From Chitinophaga niastensis (GTDB lineage: Bacteria > Bacteroidota > Bacteroidia > Chitinophagales > Chitinophagaceae), in NCBI RefSeq assembly GCF_003014755.1, contig NZ_PYAW01000007.1, forward strand, positions 1 through 64,000: a DNA stretch of 64,000 nt. The letters are read 5' to 3'. This document shows positions 29,916-39,193 of this stretch, piece by piece. The notes beneath the pieces are model-generated. The model made no database searches. It was not told where the DNA came from and was given only the letters and a program-made list of their open reading frames with translations. Every line of letters begins with the position of its first letter. The first letter of the stretch is position 1. A program made the position numbers and the translations under genes.

Positions 29916-30602
29916 ATGCAAAAAATCCTGGTAGTTGAAGACGAAGTAAAAGTAGCTAATGCCGTTAAGAAGGGATTGGAAGAAAATGGTTTTGAAGTGG
30001 ATGTTGCCTACGATGGCCGCATGGGAAAGGGTTTGGCTGCCAGCAACAATTACGATCTCGTGATACTCGATCTGAATCTGCCACATAACAATGGTTATGA
30101 ATTGTGTGAAGTCATTCGCCGCAAGAACAACCGGGTACCGGTTATTATGCTAACCGCACTCGGTGGTATGGAAGATAAAATGCAGGCCTTTGAACTCGGC
30201 GCCGATGATTACCTGGTAAAACCATTCGACTTCCGTGAACTGCTGGCCCGCATCCGGGTATTCCTCAAACGTGCCGGTTCTGATGCCACACATGGTACGC
30301 AATACAAAATCAGTATTGCCGACCTGGAAATAGACCGTGAGAAAAAAGACGTGACCAGGGGCGGCAAAAAAATAGCACTCACCGCCAAAGAATATCAGCT
30401 ACTGGAGTTTCTGGCTATGCATAAAGGCAAAGTGATCTCCAAACTCACTATTGCTGAAAAGGTATGGGACATTGACTTTGACACCGGCACCAACGTGATT
30501 GAAGTGTATATGAATTTCCTCCGCAAGAAAATAGACAAGGATTTTGAACAGAAATTATTGCATACCAAAACCGGGATGGGATACTACCTCTCTGAAGAAT
30601 AA
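29916..30602 (+). CDS. OmpR/PhoB-family response regulator
   Basis: The 228-residue protein has an N-terminal receiver domain with acidic pocket E8-D9, phosphoacceptor D52 (VILDLNLP) and K102 (YLVKPF), followed by a winged-helix DNA-binding domain (about 125-228: LTAKEYQLLEFL, GTNVIEVYMNFLRKKID). The histidine kinase follows 52 bases downstream, and the heavy-metal RND efflux operon follows the kinase, so this pair very likely controls that operon, as CusRS/CzcRS do elsewhere. Six phased TTTAAT boxes upstream of the efflux operon are candidate binding sites. Confidence 0.95.
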   Translation: MQKILVVEDEVKVANAVKKGLEENGFEVDVAYDGRMGKGLAASNNYDLVILDLNLPHNNGYELCEVIRRKNNRVPVIMLTALGGMEDKMQAFELGADDYLVKPFDFRELLARIRVFLKRAGSDATHGTQYKISIADLEIDREKKDVTRGGKKIALTAKEYQLLEFLAMHKGKVISKLTIAEKVWDIDFDTGTNVIEVYMNFLRKKIDKDFEQKLLHTKTGMGYYLSEE

Positions 30603-30654
30603 TTTCATGTAGCTGTTTTTTATTTGATTATTTAAGATATCAAACTTTCATTGG

Positions 30655-32025
30655 TTGAAGATAAAGTATAAGATAGCACTCTACTACACCATTTCAGCCA
30701 CACTTATGCTCATTGCATTTGCTGTGCTGGCCTATTATTTCTCGGCCAAATCACGCAAAGCAGAATACCTGGAAAGACTGGAATACCGTGCCCGTTCTAT
30801 AGCCAATGTGATTATTGAAGATGGAAATATAAAAGTTGATCTGCTGCGGAAGCTGGACAGAACTACCTTTCAGGATCTTTATAAAGAAACCATACTTGTA
30901 TACAATACCAACTACGACTTACTTTACAGCAATCTGAAAGACACTACTATCCGCACACATCCCAGTTTGCTGAAATATATCACTGAAAACAAACAATACA
31001 GTTACGATAAAGGCAGTGGTGAAGTGGTGGGTGTTTATTATACAGAAGACAATGTATCTGTTATTGTAATTGTATCGTCTTTTGACCGGTACGGTTTTCA
31101 GAACCTCCTGAACCTGCGGCAGATCCTGCTCCTGGAACTGATTACCGCAGTACTGGTATTGGTGGGTGTAGGTTACTTTTTTGCCCGCAAAATGGTGCAG
31201 CCCATTGATCAGCTGGTACAACAGGTAGACAGTATCAATGCCAATAACATGCAGGATACACAGGTGGCCGTGAAAGGAAAAGATGAAATAGCCAAGCTGG
31301 GCGCCAACTTCAACACTATGCTGCAGCGTCTCAGCGAATCATTTCACCTGCAGAAAAGTTTTGTAAGTAATGCCTCACATGAGCTGCGCACTCCCCTGGC
31401 AGCCATTATCAGCCAATTACAGGTTACTTTATCTAAAGACAGAAGTAAAGAAGAATACCTGGCACTACTGGAGTCTGTGCTGGAAGACGCAGAAAACCTG
31501 TCAGATCTCTCCAATGGCCTATTACAGCTGGCCCAATCTGAAATGCGTCAACAGGAATTTGTTTTCAGTGATGTACGGATTGATGAGTTACTTATGGAGA
31601 TGACCACACTCATCCGGCTTAAACAAAAGACCCCCAGCAAAGTGGATATCCGGTTTATCAAAGTACCCGACAATGATTTGCTGGTAACCTGCTTTGGTAA
31701 TGAAAGCTTGCTGAAAGTATTATTTCTGAACCTGGTGGATAATGCCTGTAAATTTTCACATGATAATATTGCGCATGTTTCCATTGATTTTTTTACGCAG
31801 TACATTCTTGTACAAATAAAAGATAACGGCATTGGTATCCTTCCGGATGAAATCAATAAAATATTTGAGCCTTTTTATCGTGGACAAAATGCCCTCCAAA
31901 TCCGCGGCCATGGCCTTGGTTTATCTATCTGCAAAAAAATAGTACAGATACATAGCGGGCATATTACGGTCACCTCTACCCCAGCAGAAGGCACTACATT
32001 TACTGTAATTTTACCTCATTTATAA
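30655..32025 (+). CDS. Sensor histidine kinase
   Basis: The 456-residue inner-membrane kinase has TM helices at about 8-28 and 156-176 flanking a periplasmic sensor of about 125 residues, a HAMP-like linker (ARKMVQPIDQL), a HisKA domain with phosphoacceptor H242 in SNASHELRTPL, and a HATPase_c domain with N-box (LNLVDNACKF), G1 (IKDNGIGI) and G2 (GHGLGLSICKKI). The start used is TTG at 30655, since no ATG precedes KIKYKIALYY. It is cognate to the response regulator just upstream. Confidence 0.93.
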   Translation: MKIKYKIALYYTISATLMLIAFAVLAYYFSAKSRKAEYLERLEYRARSIANVIIEDGNIKVDLLRKLDRTTFQDLYKETILVYNTNYDLLYSNLKDTTIRTHPSLLKYITENKQYSYDKGSGEVVGVYYTEDNVSVIVIVSSFDRYGFQNLLNLRQILLLELITAVLVLVGVGYFFARKMVQPIDQLVQQVDSINANNMQDTQVAVKGKDEIAKLGANFNTMLQRLSESFHLQKSFVSNASHELRTPLAAIISQLQVTLSKDRSKEEYLALLESVLEDAENLSDLSNGLLQLAQSEMRQQEFVFSDVRIDELLMEMTTLIRLKQKTPSKVDIRFIKVPDNDLLVTCFGNESLLKVLFLNLVDNACKFSHDNIAHVSIDFFTQYILVQIKDNGIGILPDEINKIFEPFYRGQNALQIRGHGLGLSICKKIVQIHSGHITVTSTPAEGTTFTVILPHL

Positions 32026-32032
32026 TCGAAGA

Positions 32033-32111
32033 TTTAATCTTGCTCTCATTTTGATTTAATCTCATTTTAATTTTTAATCTCTTTTTAATGCCCTTTAAAG
32101 GGATCTTTAAT
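32033..32111 (+). promoter_or_regulatory. Phased TTTAAT direct repeats upstream of the RND efflux operon
   Basis: TTTAAT occurs at 32033, 32055, 32066, 32073, 32084 and 32106, giving spacings of 22, 11, 7, 11 and 22. Three (32033, 32055, 32073) extend to TTTAATCT. Spacing by one or two helical turns is typical of OmpR-family regulator sites, and the block lies between the two-component genes and the efflux operon. Function is inferred. Confidence 0.55.
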
Positions 32112-32133
32112 TATTCTTAGGGAGCTTTGTGCT

Positions 32134-33426
32134 ATGAAATTTGGCATTATGCGAACTATCAGGATGCTGATCCTATCAGGATGCGTTTCCTGCCTGGGCT
32201 TTATTCAACCTTCACAGGCACAATCACCTTCCAAACAGGTTTCACTGCAAACAGTGGAAGATTCCTTTCTCGTAAAAAATTATTTACTGCTGGCACAACG
32301 CTACCAGGTAGATGCTTCCAAAGCGCTGATACGTCAGGCTAAAATGTGGAGTAATCCATCCTTCAGCACTGTACTTGGTTTTGGCAGCACTGATCATTTT
32401 AAGCCATTCGATGTGGGATCAGGCGGGGAAACGCAATACAACGTAGACCAGTTGATACAGCTGGCAGGCAAAAGAAACAAGAGCATACAAATTGCAGCTG
32501 CAGCTGCTAAAATGAGCGAAGCTACTTTTGATGAGCTGGTACGCACACTACGTTTGCAACTACGCGAGAACTTCTACAACATATATTATCAGCAACAAAC
32601 AGAAAAAGTGCTGGATGAACAGCTGGGCAACCTGCAGAAAATTGTAGATGCTTATGTTACAGCAGATAAAAAAGGTAGCGTAGCGCATTCAGACCTGGTA
32701 AGGCTACAGGCTTTGCAGGTAGGCATCGAAAACGACTATGCAGACCTGAAACAACAGGAATTAGCCTCTCAGAAAAACCTACAGCAGTTGCTACATACCC
32801 GGGATTTTTATGAGGCCACACTGCAACCAGCAGACCTGGCTTCATATAACCTGGATAAAATCCAGTTACCACAATTACTGGACAGTGCTACTCAAAATCG
32901 CCCGGATGTAAGGATTGCAGCTGTTCAGTACCAAACTGCGCAACTCAATTACCGCCTCCAGAAATCGCTGGCAGTACCCGATCTGCATTTGGGTGGTACC
33001 TATGATAAACAAGGTAGCTACATCAACAATTTTGTGGGTTTAACATTGGGTATTGATCTTCCGGTTTGGAATCGTAACCAGGGCAATATCCGCGCTGCAC
33101 AATTACAGATTGGTTCTGAAAAGCAACAACTGCTGCAGCAACAATCTATCGCGGAAACAGAAGTGTTAAATGCCTATCAGCGCATAGTAGCACTGGAAAA
33201 GCGTTACAAAGGATTTGACCTGCACCTGTTCCAACATGAATTTGATGCACTTATTGATGAAGTAGCCAAAAATTTCAGCAAGGGGAATATCTCCCTGCTC
33301 CAGTTTATCGATTATTTCAACAGCTATAGCGATAACGCAAAAAATATAAACAAGTTTTTATCCAACAGGGTTAGTGCCTACGAAGAACTTAATTATGCAA
33401 CAGGACAAGAATTATTTAAAAATTAA
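32134..33426 (+). CDS. TolC-like outer-membrane factor of heavy-metal RND efflux (CusC/CzcC type)
   Basis: The 430-residue protein has a signal peptide (to about residue 30, PSQAQ) and the two long coiled-coil repeats of outer-membrane efflux proteins, e.g. around VDQLIQLAGKRNKSIQIAAA and a second block after NRPDVRIAAVQYQTAQLNYR. It forms the outer-membrane exit duct for an RND pump. The adaptor gene starts 4 bases after the stop codon. A second in-frame ATG at 32149 is an alternative start. The metal is not readable from sequence. Confidence 0.9.
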   Translation: MKFGIMRTIRMLILSGCVSCLGFIQPSQAQSPSKQVSLQTVEDSFLVKNYLLLAQRYQVDASKALIRQAKMWSNPSFSTVLGFGSTDHFKPFDVGSGGETQYNVDQLIQLAGKRNKSIQIAAAAAKMSEATFDELVRTLRLQLRENFYNIYYQQQTEKVLDEQLGNLQKIVDAYVTADKKGSVAHSDLVRLQALQVGIENDYADLKQQELASQKNLQQLLHTRDFYEATLQPADLASYNLDKIQLPQLLDSATQNRPDVRIAAVQYQTAQLNYRLQKSLAVPDLHLGGTYDKQGSYINNFVGLTLGIDLPVWNRNQGNIRAAQLQIGSEKQQLLQQQSIAETEVLNAYQRIVALEKRYKGFDLHLFQHEFDALIDEVAKNFSKGNISLLQFIDYFNSYSDNAKNINKFLSNRVSAYEELNYATGQELFKN

Positions 33427-33430
33427 GCAC

Positions 33431-34522
33431 ATGAAACGGCCTATTTTATTCCTTGGCTTTTCACTGCTGGCAGCAATTGTATGGAGTGGTTGCAAACACA
33501 GCCAGGCAGAAGATTCAGAGAAGACAACTTTTGTTCTCAGTGATACTATGCTGAAAAATATACGTATCGATACGGCACACCTGCAACCGGTACTCAATCA
33601 ACTGCGCCTCTCTGGTAAAGTAACACCTAATGGTGGTAAAGTATTGAAAGTATACCCGCTGGTAAGTGGTTATGTAGAAGATATTAAAGTACAACTGGGC
33701 GATTACGTGAAGAAAGGCCAGGTACTGGCAGTGATCCATAGTGCGGAAATTGCTGATTACGAAAAGCAACAGGCACAGGCTACCTCCGATCACAACGTGG
33801 CAGATAAAAATCTGAAAGTAGCGCAAGACCTGTATGATAGCCGCCTTAGCACAGAAAAAGATGTTGTTATTGCAAAAGGTGAGTTACAAAAGTCGGAGGC
33901 TGAAATGAGGCGTTTGAATGACCTGTTTAAAATATACCGTAAAGGTAAAGGTGCTACTTACCTCGTAACAGCGCCCATCTCCGGCTATATCATCGAAAAA
34001 AATATCAATAACAGCACCGTTATTCGTACGGATAACAGTGCGAACATTTTTACTATTTCTGAACTGGATGATGTATGGGTAATGGCCAATGTTTTTGAAA
34101 CAGATATCGCCCGTATTAAAGAAGGATACGAAGCTGATGTGGTGACTGTGAGTTACCCTGATCAGCCCTTCCGTGGCAAGATTGACAAGATCTATAACTT
34201 CCTCGATCCCGCCACTAAAACCATGCAGGTCAGGGTTAGCATTGATAATAAAAACATGTTGCTGAAGCCGGAAATGTTTGCTACTGTGTATGTGAAGTAT
34301 AAAGATAATGAAGAGAAAATAGCGGTGCCTTCTGCAGCAGTAATTTTTGATAATAGCAAGAATTTTGTGCTGGTGTTTAAAGATAAATTCAACATTGCAG
34401 TACGCCAGGTAGAAGTAGCAAAAACTTCAGGAGATATTACGTATTTGTCATCCGGCTTAAAAGCAGATGAGAAAGTGATTTCTAAAAACCAATTGCTTAT
34501 TTACGACGCACTTAAAGACTAA
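33431..34522 (+). CDS. RND efflux periplasmic adaptor lipoprotein (CusB/CzcB type)
   Basis: The 363-residue membrane-fusion protein has a lipobox WSGC (about Cys22). A lipoyl-like half (VYPLVSGYVEDIKVQLGDYV), a helical hairpin (about 105-155), the second lipoyl half (LVTAPISGYIIEKNI) and beta-barrel/membrane-proximal domains follow. It bridges the inner-membrane pump and the outer-membrane duct. The start is set at 33431 because the signal peptide begins there; the frame is open upstream into the preceding gene. It is second in a tightly packed four-gene operon. Confidence 0.92.
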   Translation: MKRPILFLGFSLLAAIVWSGCKHSQAEDSEKTTFVLSDTMLKNIRIDTAHLQPVLNQLRLSGKVTPNGGKVLKVYPLVSGYVEDIKVQLGDYVKKGQVLAVIHSAEIADYEKQQAQATSDHNVADKNLKVAQDLYDSRLSTEKDVVIAKGELQKSEAEMRRLNDLFKIYRKGKGATYLVTAPISGYIIEKNINNSTVIRTDNSANIFTISELDDVWVMANVFETDIARIKEGYEADVVTVSYPDQPFRGKIDKIYNFLDPATKTMQVRVSIDNKNMLLKPEMFATVYVKYKDNEEKIAVPSAAVIFDNSKNFVLVFKDKFNIAVRQVEVAKTSGDITYLSSGLKADEKVISKNQLLIYDALKD

Positions 34523-34530
34523 AGCCTGCA

Positions 34531-35844
34531 ATGAAGCAATTATTTTCTATAGGAATACTGGCATTGAGCGCCACCAGACTATTTGCACAGGATAAAAAGA
34601 CGGATAGCATTATCCCCTACTCTTTCCATTTCCAGCAAACCCTTGTAACGCAGTGGCATCCTGACTTCTCTGCGAAGTATTCAGGCCCCAACAGTTTCCG
34701 TACACACGAAGACGGTAAAACATCTATTACCAGCACGTTCTACGCAGGTATTCGCCCGCTGAAGAACCTCGAATTATATGTAAACCCGGAACTCGCTGGT
34801 GGTGAAGGTCTCAGCCATGCCACCGGCATTGCGGGTTTCCCTAATGGTGAAACCTTTCGCGTAGGTGATCCGAAACCAAAAATTTATCTGGCGCGTGCTT
34901 TTGCCGTATATACGTTACCGTTAAATGCCACTACACAAGTGGATGAAGACGATCTGAATAATGTGGCCGGCACTACGCCTACGCATTATCTGCGCTTTAT
35001 TGGCGGTAAGTACTGCCTGGCAGACTTCTTCGACCAGAACAATTACAGTCATGATCCGCGCACCCAGTTTTTAAACTGGTCGCTCATGAGTAATGCGGCC
35101 TGGGATTATCCTGCTGATGTACGTGGTTATACCATGGCGCTTACATTACAATACCGGAAAGATAACTGGCAGGTACAGGCAGCTACTTCCCTGGAACCAC
35201 TGGAAGCAAATGGTCCGAAGCTAAATTATCATTATGGTCAATCCAATGGTGAAGTAGTGGAGGTAACGCATACGCATATACTAAATAAACATGAAGGGAA
35301 TATACGCGTAATGGCTTTCATTAACCAGGCGCCTATGGGGAGTTACAATGAAGCGCTGAAAGCACATATAGATACACCCGACATTACTGCTGTACGCAAG
35401 AATGGTCGTACTAAATATGGTTTCGCTATCAATGCAGACCAGGAATTTACCAAAGAAGGCGGCGCTTTTTTGAAAGCATCCTGGAGTGATGGTCATAATG
35501 AAACATGGGCCTATACAGAAATTGACCGGTCAGTAAGTGCTGGTTGGCTACAAAATGGCCGTAGCTGGCACCGCGCGCAGGATAATGCTGGTATCGCAGT
35601 AGTGGTAAACGGTTTATCCGAAGACCACCGCCACTACCTCGCAGCCGGCGGCAGTGGCTTCATGGTTGGCGACAGCCAGCTGAACTATGCCCCGGAAATG
35701 ATTGCCGAAGTTTTCTATCAATGTAACATTACCAGGCTACATATTGCTTTAAGCCCTGATTACCAGTTTGTGTTGCATCCGGGATACAACAAGGACCGCG
35801 GACCGGTAAATATTATAGGATTAAGGACCAGAGTGGCATTCTAA
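34531..35844 (+). CDS. OprB-like carbohydrate-porin-family outer-membrane protein
   Basis: The 437-residue product has a signal peptide (to about residue 19, RLFAQ). The mature protein is rich in alternating aromatic beta strands and ends in Phe (RTRVAF), typical of barrels. HYLRFIGGKYCLADFFDQNN and the overall pattern match the Bacteroidota carbohydrate porin group. It lies 8 bases after the adaptor and 12 bases before the RND pump gene. A porin inserted inside an efflux operon is unusual, and its solute may be a metal complex rather than a sugar, which is speculation. Confidence 0.8.
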   Translation: MKQLFSIGILALSATRLFAQDKKTDSIIPYSFHFQQTLVTQWHPDFSAKYSGPNSFRTHEDGKTSITSTFYAGIRPLKNLELYVNPELAGGEGLSHATGIAGFPNGETFRVGDPKPKIYLARAFAVYTLPLNATTQVDEDDLNNVAGTTPTHYLRFIGGKYCLADFFDQNNYSHDPRTQFLNWSLMSNAAWDYPADVRGYTMALTLQYRKDNWQVQAATSLEPLEANGPKLNYHYGQSNGEVVEVTHTHILNKHEGNIRVMAFINQAPMGSYNEALKAHIDTPDITAVRKNGRTKYGFAINADQEFTKEGGAFLKASWSDGHNETWAYTEIDRSVSAGWLQNGRSWHRAQDNAGIAVVVNGLSEDHRHYLAAGGSGFMVGDSQLNYAPEMIAEVFYQCNITRLHIALSPDYQFVLHPGYNKDRGPVNIIGLRTRVAF

Positions 35845-35856
35845 AGAACAGGAGTT

Positions 35857-38800
35857 ATGAATAAATTCATCAGAAATATTGTAGCTTTTTCGCTAAGGAA
35901 TAAACTGTTTGTCTTTATCAGCGTTGTTACGCTGATCATCGCAGGTGTGTTTTCCTTTTTGCATACGCCTATTGAAGCATTTCCGGATGTGACCAATACG
36001 CAGATTGTAATTGTTACCAAATGGAACGGTCGTAGTGCACAGGAAGTAGAACGTTTTGTAACGCTGCCCATAGAAGTATCTATGAATGCGGTACAAAGGA
36101 AAACCAGTGTGCGTTCCGTTACCATGTTCGGTTTATCTGTGGTAAAAATAATTTTTGACGATGATGTGGAAGACTTTTTTGCGCGGCAACAGGTAAACAA
36201 CATGCTCGCAAATATTAGTCTACCTGAAGGTGCCTCCCCGGAAGTACAGCCACCCTACGGCCCTACCGGTGAAATCTTCCGCTATTATCTGAAAAGCAGT
36301 AAACGCGATTCCCGCGATCTGCTCACCTGGCAAAACTGGGTGATAGATCGTCAGATCCGCAGCGTGCCCGGTGTGGCCGATGTGGTAGCTTTTGGCGGAC
36401 AGGATAAAATCTACGAGATCTCTGCTGATCCGGTAAGACTCGCTAAATATGATATCACGCCGCTGGAATTATACCAGGCCGTTACCAAAAGTAATGTGAA
36501 TGTGGGAGGGGATGTTATTGAAAAGAACGGCCAGGCATATGTAGTACGTGGTATTGGTTTGCTCAATAGCATACAGGATATCAATAACATTATCATCCAG
36601 AATATCAACGGCGTACCGTTGCTGGTAAAGGATCTGGCCAATGTACACGAAGCATCTTCGCCACGTGTGGGACAGGTAGGTCTTGATAAAAATGATGATC
36701 TCGTAGAAGGCATTGTAGTAATGCGTAAGGGTGAAAACCCCACCGAAGTACTGGCACGCCTGAAAGACAAGCTGAAGGAGCTGAATGAAACGATCCTGCC
36801 AGATGACATTAAAATGGAAACCTTCTACGATCGTGATACCCTGATGGCGTTCTGTACCAAAACGGTAATGCACAACCTGCTGGAAGGGATCATTTTTGTA
36901 ACGGTGATTGTATTCCTCTTTATGGCCGACTGGCGTACTACAGTGATTGTATCTATCATCATTCCGCTGGCGTTGCTTTTTGCCTTCATGTGTTTGCGCA
37001 TAAAAGGTATGAGCGCTAACCTGCTGTCAATGGGCGCTATCGACTTCGGTATCATCATAGATGGTGCGGTGGTAATGGTAGAAGGAGTATTTGTAATGCT
37101 GGACCATAAGGCCCATAAATATGGCATGGAGCGGTTTAATAAGATGGCCAAACTGGGCTGGATCAAACAAACCGGTGGAGAATTAGCCAAAGCTATCTTC
37201 TTCTCAAAACTCATTATCATTATCTCTCTCATTCCTATCTTCTCTTTCCAGAAAGTAGAAGGTAAAATGTTTTCTCCGCTTGCATGGACGTTGGGCTTTG
37301 CATTATTAGGCGCACTCCTCTTCACCTTAACACTGGTGCCGGTGCTGTGTTCTATCCTGCTCAACAAAAATGTGAAAGAGAAAAATAACTTCCTGGTTAA
37401 TTTCTTTGACCGCATTGTAATGAATGGCTTTGGCTGGACTTATCGTAATAAACGTTTAAGTCTTACACTGGCATTGACTTTCATGGTAATCACATTTTTC
37501 TCTGCTAAATTCCTGGGAACAGAGTTCCTGCCCCAGCTGAATGAAGGCTCGCTGTGGGTGACTACAGAATTGCCGATGAGTATGTCGCTTACCGAAAGTA
37601 CCAAGATGGCACATGCTATACGTCAGGACCTTGGCGACTTCCCGGAAGTAAAAAGGGTATTATCTCAGGTAGGCCGTTCCAATGATGGTACGGATCCTAA
37701 CGGTTTCTATTTTATACAGTACCAGGTAGATCTGGCGCCAAAAGCTGAGTGGACCCGCAAGATTACACAAGACGAACTGATCTCTCAGATGGAGCAGCGT
37801 TTAAAGAAATATCCGGGCATTATCCTGAACTTCTCACAACCGATCAGTGACAACGTATCAGAAGCAGTGGCAGGCTTTAAGGCAGCCAATGGGGTAAAGA
37901 TATTTGGTGATGACCTCGTGAAGCTGGAAGCATTGTCGCAGCAGGTAGTTGCGCAGTTGAAGCATGTAGAAGGTATCAAAGATCTGGGAGTTATCCGCAA
38001 TATTGGTCAGCCGGAAATGAGCATCAACCTGGACGATAATAAAATGGCGCAATACGGTGTATCTACCGGTGATGCACAGGCAGTTATTGAAATGGCTATT
38101 GGTGGTAAAACCGCAACACAGCTGTATGAAGGCGAGAAAAAATTTGATATCCGTATCCGTTATGATGAAAATTATCGTAAAACGGAAGATGATCTCGCCA
38201 ACCTGATGGTGCCTACTATCAATAACAACAAAGTACCATTGAAAGAGATCGCTGAAATCAAGACTATTACTGGTCCGGCTTTCATTTACCGAGATAGCAA
38301 CAAACGTTTTATTGGGGTGAAATTCTCTGTACGTGACCGTGATCTTGGTGGTACCATTGCAGAAGCACAGGCAAAAATCAATAAAGCGATTAAGCTGCCA
38401 AAAGGCTACAGCATTGGCTGGACAGGTGAATTTGAAAACCAGGTGCGTGCTACACAACGTTTAGGACAGGTTGTCCCTATCAGTATCGTAGCCATTTTTA
38501 TGGTATTGTTTATCATGCTGGGTAATGTGAAAGATGCGGGACTGGTATTAATGAACGTACCGTTTGCATTGATTGGTGGTATCCTGGCTTTGCATGTAAC
38601 CAATATGAATTTCGGTATTTCTGCCGGCGTAGGTTTCATTGCACTTTTCGGGATCTGTATACAAAATGGGGTAATTCTCATTTCCGTTTTCCATAAAAAT
38701 CTGGAGTCGCGGATCAGTTTAAATGAATCAATTAAACTGGGTGTGCAGAGCCGTATTCGTCCGGTTGTAATGACTGCCCTGATGGCTGCTATCGGCCTGG

Positions 38801-38955
38801 TGCCGGCAGCGTTATCGCATGGTATTGGTTCTGAAACGCAGAAGCCACTGGCAATTGTAGTAATAGGTGGATTGATCACCGCAACGGTATTGACCTTACT
38901 GGTGTTCCCTATCATTTTCTACAGTGCTTATAAAAACAAGAAAGAACTTTTGTAA
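35857..38955 (+). CDS. Heavy-metal RND efflux pump (CusA/CzcA family)
   Basis: The 1032-residue inner-membrane proton antiporter has the family N-terminus (NKFIRNIVAFSLRN), two large periplasmic loops and 12 predicted TM helices. The HME-RND TM4 signature IDFGIIIDGAVVMVEG is present, with the acidic residue of the proton path. The TM10-12 region includes AVLSHGIGSE-like PAALSHGIGSETQKPLA. It is the last gene of the operon 32134-38955. Together with the two-component pair it forms a metal-resistance island; Cu, Ag, Zn, Co or Cd cannot be distinguished here. Confidence 0.95.
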   Translation: MNKFIRNIVAFSLRNKLFVFISVVTLIIAGVFSFLHTPIEAFPDVTNTQIVIVTKWNGRSAQEVERFVTLPIEVSMNAVQRKTSVRSVTMFGLSVVKIIFDDDVEDFFARQQVNNMLANISLPEGASPEVQPPYGPTGEIFRYYLKSSKRDSRDLLTWQNWVIDRQIRSVPGVADVVAFGGQDKIYEISADPVRLAKYDITPLELYQAVTKSNVNVGGDVIEKNGQAYVVRGIGLLNSIQDINNIIIQNINGVPLLVKDLANVHEASSPRVGQVGLDKNDDLVEGIVVMRKGENPTEVLARLKDKLKELNETILPDDIKMETFYDRDTLMAFCTKTVMHNLLEGIIFVTVIVFLFMADWRTTVIVSIIIPLALLFAFMCLRIKGMSANLLSMGAIDFGIIIDGAVVMVEGVFVMLDHKAHKYGMERFNKMAKLGWIKQTGGELAKAIFFSKLIIIISLIPIFSFQKVEGKMFSPLAWTLGFALLGALLFTLTLVPVLCSILLNKNVKEKNNFLVNFFDRIVMNGFGWTYRNKRLSLTLALTFMVITFFSAKFLGTEFLPQLNEGSLWVTTELPMSMSLTESTKMAHAIRQDLGDFPEVKRVLSQVGRSNDGTDPNGFYFIQYQVDLAPKAEWTRKITQDELISQMEQRLKKYPGIILNFSQPISDNVSEAVAGFKAANGVKIFGDDLVKLEALSQQVVAQLKHVEGIKDLGVIRNIGQPEMSINLDDNKMAQYGVSTGDAQAVIEMAIGGKTATQLYEGEKKFDIRIRYDENYRKTEDDLANLMVPTINNNKVPLKEIAEIKTITGPAFIYRDSNKRFIGVKFSVRDRDLGGTIAEAQAKINKAIKLPKGYSIGWTGEFENQVRATQRLGQVVPISIVAIFMVLFIMLGNVKDAGLVLMNVPFALIGGILALHVTNMNFGISAGVGFIALFGICIQNGVILISVFHKNLESRISLNESIKLGVQSRIRPVVMTALMAAIGLVPAALSHGIGSETQKPLAIVVIGGLITATVLTLLVFPIIFYSAYKNKKELL

Positions 38956-39063
38956 AGCTTTTAGCGATTAGCTGTTAGTTTTTAGTAAATGCAGCGAAGA
39001 TTAAGAATTATAATGTTGTCTTCGCTGCATTTACTAACAGCTAATCGCTAAAAGCTAACAGCT
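38956..39063. repeat. Long inverted repeat built on TTAGnnn heptamers
   Basis: The left arm (38956-39000) and right arm (39019-39056) match perfectly except that the left has one extra 7-nt unit (tttttag) and the right is followed by one extra unit outside (39057-39063). The inner 15 bases (taaatgcagcgaaga) pair around an 18-base loop. It begins at the first base after the RND pump stop and is a likely terminator. Confidence 0.88.
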
Positions 39064-39152
39064 ACCTTTTTAGTTCGCATATAGGTTGATAGAATGGTCA
39101 TAAAAAAGAAAAGCCAGATACTATCTGGCCGGACTCTTTTTATGATCTCTAC

Positions 39153-39193
39153 TCCGCCCCGCCGGAAAAGATACAACGCGGGGCGGATTTTTT
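39153..39193 (+). terminator. GC-rich terminator downstream of the RND operon, overlapping the trhO stop
   Basis: 10-bp arms (39153-39162 with 39178-39187) are followed on the plus strand by six T. A second small hairpin, gccagata-c-tatctggc (39113-39129), lies just before it. The T-run includes the start of the trhO stop codon region. Confidence 0.7.

Noticed and set aside
36825..38915. Long minus-strand frames antisense to the RND pump
   Set aside because: The plus-strand pump is unmistakable over its whole length and the antisense frames resemble no protein family.
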